Shown here: positions 32,458 through 44,146 of the stretch, piece after piece
Numbering within the stretch: the first letter of the stretch is position 1
How the letters are laid out: each line of letters begins with the position of its first letter
Assembly: GCF_000002595.2 (NCBI RefSeq)
Contig: NC_057015.1
Location: 7,053,681-7,117,680 of the forward strand
Reading direction: 5' to 3'
Length of the DNA stretch: 64,000 nt
Source: Chlamydomonas reinhardtii
Taxonomy: Eukaryota; Chlorophyta; Chlorophyceae; Chlamydomonadales; Chlamydomonadaceae
Made by a program: the position numbers and the translations under genes
The notes under the pieces: generated by a model
Database searches by the model: none
What the model was told of the DNA's origin: nothing
What the model saw: the letters and a program-made list of their open reading frames with translations, nothing else

Positions 32458-34378
32458 GCTGCTGCTCACGCCAGTACTGGTAGTTGAACTCAAAGCAGCT
32501 GATCAAAGGCGTGGCCCCAGGGAACGCCGAGGTGAGCGCACGCACCAGTGGCAACGCCACGAATTCGAAGAATCCCACCTGGCTCTTGGACACGCCTTGC
32601 TTGGCGCGGTCGAAGAGCGGACTGATGGGAAGCCCTGCCTCCCTCTCCTTGTCGCCCTGCCGGAAGAACTCCTCCTCTAACACACCCAGCCACCTGCGTG
32701 CGGCGGGGTAGGAAGCGGAGTGCGTGTGAGGGCGAGGGCGGCGGGCGGGCGGGCGGGCGGGCGGGCGGGCGGGCGGGGGATACGGTGCCGGTACACGCAG
32801 TGTTCTAGGTCCCACCCACACGTGCCAATCGCCCCTGTTGGGGTGCATTCCACATTGGGACTTCTTTGTATTCCAGACTTTCTTCACACATATGGTCGCA
32901 AGCACGTAACGCAACCCACACGCTCACCGCTTGTGCACGGGCAGTGTTCCCGCCAGGTGCCCAATGTCCGCCACCTTGAGGCAGATCTGCAGAGCCAGCA
33001 GCCGCTGGGACTCGTCCGCGGGCGGCAGCGGCGGCGGCGCCGGCACCGCCGCGGCCTGCGCAGCCGCCGTCGGCCGGCTGGCGGGAAGCGACTTGCGCGC
33101 GAAGCGCGACGTCTGCTGGTGCTGAGCCGCCGCGCGTGGCGATGAGGGAGATGGCGGCGCCTGCTGCAGCACGGAGGCAGTTGGTCCGACAGACATGGCA
33201 CCAAAGGCACCGGGGCCACGGGTGCGGCCCTCGGCGCTCTCAAACGATTCACCAGCGGGGGAGTCGGACGCCCGCTGCACACTTGGCTTGTTGGCGTTAA
33301 ACCTGCGAGGCAGGCATATGCGGAACAGCGTACACATGCATTACGGCAGGGCCCCGCGGCGCATGAGCGGGCGCGCACAATCGTTATGTTGGCCCTCCCG
33401 TTGAGGTTTAGCGCTTTCATTCCCGGGCTGTGAGGAAGGCTATAGCGCTTAGCAAACACCCTTCACTGCATGTGCACATCCCTGGCAGTGGGCACGGGGG
33501 CTGCAACGAGGTCAGGCTTGCGTATAACTTCACACGTACTTACATGGACGGGGGCCCTGACTTGGTCCGGTCGCCATCCGTACTCTTTGACATGATACCA
33601 GACAGAGTCCGGCCCTTCTTGCGGCCGCCGCCAGCACCAGCAGCACCGCCTGCACGCGCAAAACCACCGCCGCCGCCGCCGCCACCCGCCGCGCCGTCAG
33701 CCGGCGGCGACGCTGTTGCAGCGGCCGCCTGCTGCTGGTTCTGGTGTTGATGCTGCTTGAGGCGCTGCGCGCTGACGGCGTTTGTGAACTGCGACAGCAA
33801 CGCGAAGTGCTGTTTCATGTCCGTGCCCATTACCAGCTCCACCACCTGCATGCATACGGTAATAAGCGGCAGGCGGCACACGTGGAAGGTAGGGGATGAA
33901 CCAAAGGGCAGGTTGGGGTTGGGTTCGGGGCTCCGCCCCACTGCTGCAGCAGTGTGCGTATGACCAAGCATACACACCCATATGCTCAAGTGGCGATTGC
34001 CACAATGATGGATGCATGGGATTGATGGGACCCCAGCGTAACACGGGACAATTCAAGCTACCGCGCACAAGCCACACGTGCACCGACCCACCTGCTTACG
34101 GAAAGCGATGCGCTGCTCCCGGCTGAGGCCCTCGAACGCGTCCAGCTCGGGCCGCTCCGCCATGAGCGTGAAGGCGGCGGAGGCGTGGTGGTTCTCCAGC
34201 GGCGAGCGGTCATTGTAGCGCAGCGCCAGCGGGTGCGAGGTGGCGACCAGGAAGTCGCCGGTCAGGCCGGGGTGCCCGAAGTCGTGGATGATCTGCGGTG
34301 CGCGTGTGTGCATGTGCGCAAGCAGTGTACCAAGCATCAGCACCAGGGGTGAGAATCACGCCACCGGTGCGGCATTAT

Positions 34379-34450
<72 letters not shown>

Positions 34451-37400
34451 ACCGCTGCCGCTCGCCGTACGTACGTACCGCCGAGAAGTACAGCGCCATG
34501 AGGCCGAGTGTGTCCACGTGATGTACGGTGACGCCGGCCGCGTGCGCCAGCACGTGTGTCGTACGCAGCACGTCGGCGGCGTGTGTGGCGTTGTGGTAGG
34601 GGTTTTCGGAGCTGTAGCCGGCCTCGATGGCCCGGAGCAGCCTGTGTGTGCGTGCGCGTGGAAATTGTGGTGTGGGGTGAGGTGTGAGTGCGTGTTCGGG
34701 GGTGAAGGTGGCTGCTGAGGTGGATGGGGGCGCGCATTTGGACGTGCATGAAACTAGTTAGCGCTCGATGGGTGGTGATCACCATCCGTTGGCTTCACAG
34801 GCATAGCAGGTCTGGGACGCTAGCCGCGTACGCTTGCCACCTCCCTACCTAGCGAGCATTCAGCCACCATCAACATTGTATGCATTCAGACAAGTGAGCG
34901 AGCCCACGCACCGGATGATCTTGAGCGGCTTGATGCGGAAGTGTTTGAGTAGCCCCTGGCGCTGGAACAGGAAGAAGGCCAGGGCGCTGAGCGGCCGGCC
35001 GGCGGTGGCGCCCGCCAGTGCCCACATGTCGTACTGCAGGTCGTCCGCCCGGGCCAACAGCGACTCCACCTGATGAGGGAGGAGGAACCGGTCACGTGGA
35101 GTTAGTTGGTTACGACCGTTGGTGGTGCATGGCTGGGCCAGGGTCGGTTATGTGCGATGTCAGTCCGTCCTGTTTGGAAGCACGTGGTGCGTGGGACATG
35201 CTCAACACGGCATAGCACACGTCGCGTGGCGTACGAGTCACGCACCTTGTCGAGCATGGGTGCCCGCAGCGCTAAGGCCTCCGCCGCGGCCGCAGCAGTC
35301 GGCACCAGCACCGGCGTCGCGGGCCGCACCAGCTCCTCCCGCACGCGCACGTGGGCCCCGCTGGCAGTCGCCGTCATCTCCACACCTCCGCCCGCCATCA
35401 GCAACCTGCCGCCACCGCCGGTCAGTACGTTATAACTGCCGTACGAATTGCTCAACGCAGTGTTAGTGCGGTAGCGGGCGGGCGCGGCAGCCGCGGCGGA
35501 GGCCCGGCGCCGGCTGCTACCGTCCTTGCCGCTGCCAGCAGACACGAGCAGCCTCGCAACGTCCACCACAGCAGTCTCCTCGCCCGCACGGAGGAGATGG
35601 CCGTGCCGGGTGCCGAATGGCGACGTCACCTCCCTAAAGTCGGCTGCGGCGGCGGCGGCCTCCGTCGCAGCGTCTGAGGGCATTGCCTGAAGTACTGCTG
35701 GCGCGGGCCCCGCCGCCGCCTGGTGCGGCTGGCGCCTCAGCCCATCAATGGAGGCCCGCAGACTGCCGCTGCCGTTGCCGTCGCCGCCCGCACCGGCCCC
35801 CGCTCCGCCGCCGCTGCCACGCGGGGTGCCGCCCCCCGCGGCTACAGACCGTGGCGGGGGCGGCGGCGGCAGGAAGGCGCAGAACGTGTCAGCGCCCTCC
35901 TCCAGCAAGGTGGCCGCGGCCTGCTGCGGCGTTTGCACCAGCAGTGCCGCGGCCAGAGAAGGTGCGCTTGCGGGACCGTTGCTGTGTCGGCTGCGCCGCA
36001 GGCTCCAACCAACTCGAGACAGGCTGGTGCGCTGCTCGTTGACGCTGGCAGGAGAGGCAGAAGCAGCGGCAGTGGCCGCAGCGGCAGCACTGCCGCCGGG
36101 CCCTGAATCCGCCGTCGCTGCGGGCGTTGTCAGTACTGGGGGCACTGCTGGCACCTGGCTGCTGCCGCCCCCTTGCACAGGCGACTGCGGCTCAGTCGCG
36201 GGCAGCACGCCAGCGACGCTGCCGGCTGCCGCTGAGGCCAACGAGGCGGCGGCACTGGGTCGCGGCGAACCTCCTCCCGCAGCAGCAGCCGCCGGTGCTA
36301 CGGCTGTAGCAGCCGCGGGTGCGGGGGGCTGTAGCTGTAGCTGCAGAATATGGTTGTAGCTGCTCACAGCGCTGGAGCGCCGCCGGACAAAGGAGGCCAG
36401 CAGGCCTGCGGCGAATGGGGAACCCGCCGTGCTCGTGTTGTACGGCATACTGCTACGGCGGCCGGAGCCGCCTGCAGGTCGAGGAGCCTCCACACCACCA
36501 GGAAAACCGGCAGCAGCAGTAGCGGTGGCCGCCGCCTGCAGCGGAGCGGCGGCCGCCGCTGCCCCACGGGGCGCCGCAAGCCCGCCGTTTGGGCTGCCGT
36601 TGGCAGGCGCTCCCACGCTCCATTGGTGCAGAAGTGCCACAAGGGATGGCGGCCGCGGCAGCGTCGGCGGAGACGACGGTCTAGATGGGTATGGTGGGCT
36701 CGCGGCGGCGGCGGCGGAGAGCGCCACCGCCGCGGCGGCGGCCCAGCTGCCGCCACCTTTGTTGCCCCTGCTGCCGGTCCTGCCACTGCCACCGTCGTCG
36801 AGGCTGCCACCCTGACTTTCAGGGTCCGTGTAGGTTGCGCCTCCAGCGGCTGTTGCTGCCGCCGTTCCTGTTATGGTTGCCGTTGCTGTTGCGGCTGTTG
36901 CACCTGTTGCACCCGCGGTCGTTGCCATGTCATGGATGCTTTTGTTGCTGCTTTCACTGTGGTCAGCGGCCATGATGACTGAAAGCGCGCCCCGCAGCGT
37001 CCGGCACTGGCCCGCCGCCGCCGCCTCGCGCTCGCGCCGCAGCATCAGCATGTGACGCGTGGTGGGAGTCACGTTGCTGAGGTCATGGATGAAACCGCTG
37101 CTGCTGTCACACGTGTCACCGTCCTCGCCGCCGCCAGCTGTGCCGTTGCTGCCCTGGCTGTCATTATTGGTGATGTTGTTGTTGACAGTTCCGGCTGTGT
37201 AATACGTGGAGCTGTGTCGCCGCGCAGCCGCCGCCGGCCGCTGCTGCTGCCACAGCTGCTGCAGCATAGCGCTCATGTTGTCAAAGCTGCTGCTGTCACC
37301 GCCCAGGCTGAAGTATTCACCATACCCGCCCAGGCCGCCGCCCCCGGCTCCGTCATCGTCCACAACGCACGTGCCTAGCTGCCGCATGAGCGCTTGCGCC

Positions 37401-38934
37401 ACGTCAGACTGCGTGGTTTGGAAAGCGCAAGGAGTGAGGGGCGGATCGTCATTAAGGACAGTACAAGGGGCTGTGCCCTGGCGACGCACGCAAAGCGGGC
37501 AAAGGAAACAACGGCGGCTGCGCCCAGCGGCCATCGGCATACATCTATCGCCCGCCGGCCCCCACCCACCTCCAGGTTGGCGTTGCGCAGCAGCTGGCCG
37601 CCCATGCCCAGCGGGCGGTACCAGTCGGCGTTGCGCAGCAGCAGCGAGCGCAGCACCACCACCTGGCGCAGGTCGGGCGCCTGGCCCGCAAGCAGCTCCG
37701 CCAGCAGGTCCATCAGCAGCTCGGCGGGGCTCTCTGCGGCCGCAAAAGCAGCAAGCCATGGGTTGGTGGGTGGCGGGCGTGCGGCATGAGGCATGCAATG
37801 AGGAGGACAGCAGGAGGGCAGGTGCGCGGTGCCCGGCCAAGGCGATGCTCGTACGTCTCAGCAGATTCAATCCGTATATTTGGGGCACAGCCGCAGACCA
37901 CAGACCTTGCTTGCGCGGGCATGCCGGCGGTGCCGGTGCCAGTGCTGGCCGTGTCTCATGCGCACACGCACCTCCCTCTCCCCTCTGCTCCCCTTGCCCT
38001 TCCACATACGCACAAACGCATATACACAGACACACACGCAACCTCACACGCACACACGCAGCGTCACAGCCACACACGCACGCACCTGGAATGGGGCCGG
38101 TGCTGTGCTTCATGTGGTGCTCCACCACGTGGGCGCTGCGCAGGCCGCTGCTGAGCATGTCGGGTGGCAGCAGCGCCTCCAGAAGCATGGCGTGACGCCG
38201 CCTGAGAGCGGTTACATCCATGATTATTCAAGAAGTGAAGTAAGGGAAAGGTGAAGCGGGGATGAAATTAATGGGTAGGTGTTGCGCAAGCAGGCGGGTG
38301 GCCGGACTGGCGACAGCTATATATGTATACACCTGGCAAGTAAACGCAGCTGCAATCGGTCACGCGATTGGCTGGCATGGGCAGGCTGGCCTAGACAGGT
38401 ATTACGTAGGCCAAGGACAAGGAGAGCAACACGCTACATGCTGACAGCCGCGCATCGCTAGCCATCCACACGCACTAGCTGCGCAGCCGGCATCACGCAA
38501 TCCGGTATGGTGGGAAATACAGGCGCTCAAATCCAAGCTACTGCTGATGAGCGCTATGCACTCAAAGGCACACATGGAGGAGGTGCCCACACCTGGAGAT
38601 GAGCAGTCCGAACAGCATGACGGCCGCAATCGCGGCCGCCACCACCACGGCAGCCATGGCGCCGCCAGTCCACACCGGCATCCAGCTGCCGCCGTCCGCA
38701 GATGCCGGGCTCACTCGCAGCACCCACTGCATGCAGCAGGCGCGTTATCGCGTGTTGGCAAGAAGTGCAAACCGACACAAAACACGCAGCAGCAGCAATC
38801 CAGCCGCATCCGCACCAGCTGGCCTCGCCCATCCGGGTGTCTAGCTAACATACACACACGCACACACACTCTGAAACACACACACACACACACACACAGT
38901 CTGAAACACACACACACACACACACACAGTCTGA

Positions 38935-38976
<42 letters not shown>

Positions 38977-38980
38977 CACT

Positions 38981-39047
<67 letters not shown>

Positions 39048-41561
39048 GCGCCCCAGGCAGGCTGATCTGCACCTCCACCACCGCCACACCACCGCCGGGC
39101 GCAGGCGGCGGCTGCGCGCTGACAGCCATGATCCTGCCGGCGTCTGTGGTGACCTGGTATTGGTAGCCCAGCTCCGGCAGGGCCCGCAGCGCCGCCGCTG
39201 CGGCGCTAATGTGCTCGTAGTCCGCCAGGCTTGTCAGGGACACTGTGCTGCCTTCCGCGCTGTGGGTGGCGTCGCTGGGCGCGGGCGTCGCCGCCGCCGC
39301 CTCAGCGGCCACATCCGCAAAGGGGCTCATGTTGATGACTGCAACCGCCTGCACGCACGATGAGAGAAGGGGCCACATGCACGACCAAGCAGGGTTTGTA
39401 GCTGGCACCCATTCATACATACTGAAGCGCCTGCTGCGTTTCGCGGGGCTCTTATCTTCCGTACCCGATGCGTTCCAAAGGAGCAGCCGGTAGCCCCGCC
39501 CGCACGCTTTCACAGCTTCATCCGATGCGGCAAACTGGGCCGGCACGGCGGTGCATGGACGCGAGTGGAACTCACCATCCCCCAGAACAACCTGCCCTCT
39601 GCCGTCGCTGCCGCCTCGTCGAGTGCCTCGCTTGGAGCGCTGTACGGCTGAAAGGCGCACAGCGCGCCGCACGAGGGGTTGGGGGTGTCGGGGCGCCCGA
39701 AGGTCTCCCCAGGGTTTGACACGCCGTCCACGAACACCGCCTGCCCTACGACGAGCACACGCACCCCCGGCACCGGCTCCACGGGCCCGTCAATGGAGAT
39801 GTGACCGTTCGCCAAACTGCGCTGAACACTGTCTCTTAGCTCAGCGATGGGGGCTGCGCAGCAGCAGAGCCATCAGGGACATACACAAGGACACAGGCGA
39901 CTAAGCGGCGGGTCGGCGGCACGTGATGAGCTGCTGCTGATCGCTAGCGTTGTAATTGAAACGGATTGGCAGCAATTGCAGGCAGCAGCGGCTAGCGCTA
40001 CCCGTAAATGCCAAAGCATATTCATCCCAGTGCGCGGCAGCGGATGCCCGGAACTCACTTGCGAATATGTCGGTGCCGATGGGTGAAGCCACCGACGCGT
40101 TTAGCGGGTACGACAACCGCAGCACGCCCGCTGGCAGCAGCTGCAGGCTCATGAGCGCATTGCCGGGCACCTGCGGCAGCAGGCCCACGCAAGGCAGGGG
40201 TGCGGAGAAGGCTGTGAGACCCGTGCCGATTTACCTTACATACGTGCTGCGTTGTTGCCAGTTCCCAGGAGTGAGCAATCGCATGTTTCACAGAAAACAT
40301 TGTGATGAGCGTAATTTGGTTTTTTGGGCGAGCTGCGCCAGGTCAGCAGGCGCGGGTTGGAGGGGCGTGCCAGCATGCAGGTCCAGCGTGGAGCCAAGCG
40401 TGGAGCCAAGCGTGGAGCCAAGCGTGGAGCCAAGCGTGGAGCGTGCATATGGGAACGTGCGTGCGCGCCAGCATACATGAGCATGGGGCAACCCTTTCCC
40501 CAGCCTACATCGAGCGACCCATCCAGCAGCAGCAGCACCTCGCTCGCTCACCGTCTCCAACAGGAGCGGAGCGGACGAGTTAAACATGCCCGAGACGGAC
40601 GCATAGTCTGGGGCGCGGCGGATGTGGGCAGCCAGTATGTCCACGGGTAGGAAGGCATCGATCAGGGCGCCCCGGTACTGCGCCGCCGCATTGCGCGCCA
40701 CACTCTCCGCCTCCTCCTGCGGTACAGTACGGTACGGTAAGTTCCGAATTGCCGCAAGCGTTGCTTACTTTATCGTGTCGGCTTGGGCGTGCAACCTAGG
40801 GGTGCCGTACACACACGCGCGCAGGGCCATGCTGCATGCATGCCCGCAGCACGTGAGCAGTCTGCGCCTCTATCTAAGCGGCGCTAAAGCGGCCTCCTAC
40901 CCGCACTCCAGGCCGGAGTAACTACCGGTAATGTCCAGTGCTAGCATGCGTATTTGCAAGGAGGGCCGTGCCTCCCGCGTACCTACCTGCGTGCCCCCTG
41001 CATAAAACAAATGGACACCTTCGCCAGTTCGGCCCCCCTCCTTCTATCTTACCCCCGCCCCCGCCCCCAGCACGTGCCCACCACCGCGCGCCCACCCTGA
41101 AGTTATCAGCCGCATTCTCAGCGCCGTAGTGCACGGCCCAGACGCCCACTCCAGCGAGGACGGCGAACAGCAGCAGTGGTGCACATATCGTCCAGGGGCT
41201 GGACCTCACAATGGCACACAGCGCCTGCGGGGTGCACGAAACGCACACTGTTCAGTTGAACGCGGATTGGTCCTTGTATCTAGTAGATGGGGTTTACATA
41301 GTAATGTGAGGAAGGACCCGTGCTTCGACGGGGTTAGCGGGTTTGGGGCGGCCGGCAGGCCCCGATGGATGCGGAATTATGGATGCTTCCGGCGGTCAAG
41401 CTTCGGCCAGAGCTGTAGCCCCAAGCTGAGCGTCCTACCTTGCTATTGCTTCTGAATTCTGTCCAATGACGTCGCCAGGCTTGATTCCGTTCAGGAGGAG
41501 GAGCCTGAATCGGCTTTCCTCCGCCTCGGCCGGCTGAGTGGTGTATCTCCCAGCACCGCAT
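32378..41561 (-). CDS. CHASE-domain receptor-type cyclic-nucleotide phosphodiesterase
   Basis: Sixteen exons: 41561-41439, 41224-41096, 40716-40539, 40211-40059, 39853-39576, 39348-39046, 38726-38593, 38201-38086, 37733-37570, 37408-35246, 35069-34912, 34641-34479, 34292-34092, 33845-33544, 33302-32928, 32693-32378. They encode about 1751 residues. A short cytosolic start is followed by TM1 (WTICAPLLLFAVLAGVGVWA, ~50-70), an extracytoplasmic CHASE domain (~85-290; LQLLPAGVLRLSYPLNASVA) and TM2 (MAAVVVAAAIAAVMLFGLLI, ~412-431). One 721-residue exon is a poly-Ala/Gly/Ser linker. A class I PDE domain (~1255-1700) has the metal motifs NPYHNATHAADVL, IIHDFGHPG, NDRSPLENHH and KVADIGHL. It should hydrolyse cAMP or cGMP in response to an external CHASE ligand. 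A poly-Gln tract ends the protein. The donor of exon 3 is the weakest splice site; the start ATG was chosen because exon 1 joins in phase. Confidence 0.85.
32400..32462 (-). repeat. CAG/CAA tract coding poly-Gln at PDE C-terminus
   Basis: GCTGCTGTTGTTG triplets on the plus strand encode about 20 glutamines close to the PDE stop codon, in frame. Confidence 0.95.
34379..34448. repeat. (AC)n microsatellite, PDE intron 12
   Basis: About 35 AC units lie between the exons coding YFSA and IIHDFGHPG. Confidence 0.98.
38215..38260 (-). repeat. Intron 3'-end module in PDE, minus strand
   Basis: Read on the minus strand, ACTTCACTTCTTGAATAATC and then ATGGATGTAACC end about 8 bp before the acceptor of the exon starting at 38201. 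This is the same module as in SYT and ARMC2, in the sense direction of an oppositely oriented gene. Confidence 0.8.
38853..39045. repeat. Composite (AC)n array, PDE intron 6
   Basis: AC runs are broken by TCTGAAACAC-type interruptions repeated three times; the array abuts the donor at 39045. Confidence 0.97.
40385..40442. repeat. 12-bp tandem repeat, PDE intron 3
   Basis: Nearly five copies of GCGTGGAGCCAA in tandem. It is a plain minisatellite without spacers. Confidence 0.95.
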
Positions 41562-42904
41562 TCGAATTATTACTCGTAGCTAGCCGGGAAGCACGCGGCC
41601 TGCGCGCCTGGGTTGATTCCAATTTGTGAGTTAGGAAACGGCAGCATTTGTGTATTGCACGCTGTAGTGATAGTCTCCAATAAGAAAGAAAAGCTGCAAT
41701 TGTGGGTCACTGACACTACTGTCTGCGAACAAACGATCCACACAGTACGCAATTACCAAGCATGTGTTACCCACCCTGATGCTCAGTGAACGCGCGCTGC
41801 AAGCCGCGTTACGTATACTTGAATACGTCAAGATACAAAGTAAGCAACTGCAGTACGCGACACGCGCTGAGCGCTGGTCGCGCCCGCTTTCCGCCCGACA
41901 TGGTCGGAACTTCTGTGCGCCTTTTCGCGCTCTTCACAATGGCAAACCAGGTGCTGCTTTGATTCATTGACTTAAGTTACAGCATCACTTGTAACTCGAA
42001 AAGAGTAGAGAGTGCCTGAGGCGCGGGGGTTGCTTAAAGTGCTACGAAGTGCTCTACCGTGGCGCCCAACCACGGAAGCTGGCCACTTCCCCCGCGTCTC
42101 CGAGTTTCGGGGCTCCGATGACGAGCGTGCTGACAGGCCACATAGGGTATACTTCGCCGGTGGAAGAGGCCAAGGGGCTATCTGATCTGCACACACCTGC
42201 ACACACCGGTACCGTCTGCCCTAGCCCGTGGGCCACTTGTGGTCAGGGGGCCCCGTCCGGCGACATGCCCAGTGCCGTGGACGTGGCTGCAAGGTCCAGG
42301 GCCCATCAGCAGGTGCCTTACCCACCAGGCCACCAGCACTTGAGAGTTGAGACCTTGAGCGTCACGCGGTTAGCTGCTGGCGGCTTGAAAGGGTTCAAGT
42401 GTTCTGTGCCATCATGCATCGCCGCTCCACAGCCTGCTCCACTGCCGCCGCATCACCGACTCCATTCACCCTGCTAACCTGCTTACAATTCGCCCACCTC
42501 CTTTCAACCCCGACCTCCCGGCAGTCTGGCTGAATATACAATGTTCCACTACATGCACCTTCCGCAAGACACTTCCTACACGTCCCACGCATCCTGCAAC
42601 CCACAGACCTGGACCTCCAATGACACACGCCATGCAATCCCTGAACAATCTGAAGCTCAACATGCATTGCATCTCTCACATCACACTCCATCAGCACATA
42701 TATTTAATTGTGCCTGGGGAATCCCCGCCGGCACGTGCTCCACATGTTAGTCATTTATGCCTCGTGAGTGTCGTGACCTGCTCCATCAAACTCAAGAAAC
42801 GCTCAACTCCACTCAACTCCACTCAATTGCTGCCTGACTTGATTTGCCCGCTCCTGCTCCAGCTCTGGACCCCAACTGCACGCATGCGAGCGCTTTGCCG
42901 CCTC
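41562..42904. other. Intergenic, PDE 5' side / SDR 3' side
   Basis: I see no gene, RNA or named repeat. The left part must hold the PDE promoter. On the minus strand a TGTAA lies at 42487-42483, about 420 nt past the SDR stop, and is a good candidate polyadenylation signal for that gene. Confidence 0.55.
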
Positions 42905-43904
42905 CTACTGGGCCTTCTTATCCACCGCCCCGGAGGCCGCCAGCTGCTCTTGCTGCTGCTGTTGCTGCTGCTGCGGCGGCGGCAGCGCGACATTCAGCTG
43001 GAAGCGGCGCGCCAGCATCCAGTCACGGAGCCACATGGGCCACCACAGCGCAAACTGGGTCAGCCTGCCACCGGAGCCGGCGCGGTTACGAGGGGCAGGG
43101 GGGGGGTAGGGAGGGCCATGATGTTGGCCTGTTGCAGTCGCCGGCGGTTTTGCGTTTTGGCACTGGGAAGTTCACTAAGAAGTTCGGCAATCGGTTTGTA
43201 AATGACGGGTCCCGGGGGTCCAACGTGCAGGCGCCTTACTCATGGGAATGTGAAGCCCATCCTGCTCTCACCTGCCTACCGCCTTCCCCGCCCGCGGTCC
43301 CACTTCCAACCGCCCGCCTCCCCCAACCGCCTCACCACACGAAGCCGCCCAGTGAGAAGTGCCGCGGCGGGCTGGAGCCCAGCAGCGTGGCAACCACCTG
43401 CCTCGCAAACACCTCTGTGGGCATGGAGTTGCCCTGCTGGCTCAGAGTGGCACGGCGCCGAATGGCCTCCGCAAAGGGCGCGTACATGGAGCTGAAGTGG
43501 TCCTCGAAGCGCTGGGCGGGTGGGCGGGTGCGAGGGCGCAAGGGTGTGTGCGTGGAGTATGTGTGTTAAAGAGCACAAGGGTGTGTGTGTATATGTGTGT
43601 GTGGGAGGGAGGGCGAGGGTGCAAGGCGGCGAGGGCAAGGTGGCAAACGGAAAGCGGAGGGGCGGCGAAGGCGGAAGATGAGGATACCGTAGGTAATGCG
43701 GCAGTTCGGGGGGATGAGTCCCACCCACGCCCCAGTGTACCCCCACCCATACCCTCAAACCGGTGGTGTTTACCATCCTGTTTTCCACATTGACAGCTAA
43801 CCCCACATACCTTGAGGTTGTTCTCGCCAATGTTGGAGCGTACGGCGCCTGGAGCCAGCAGCACCACCTGCAGCCGTGTGTGCACACCATGTGTGTGTGT
43901 GTGT

Positions 43905-43946
<42 letters not shown>

Positions 43947-44074
43947 AAAAACGAAACGAAAGCCCGCCCAGACGACGCCGGAGTTACTTACGGATACCTA
44001 CCAATTTACCGAGCGTCGCGTGGTTGCCGTCACCCAGGTAGTCATACTTACCCGCGATAAGCCTGTAACCCCAC

Positions 44075-44146
<72 letters not shown>

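Noticed and set aside
40385-40442. Possible CRISPR-like array
   Set aside because: Units are directly contiguous 12-mers without spacers, in a eukaryotic intron; a simple minisatellite.
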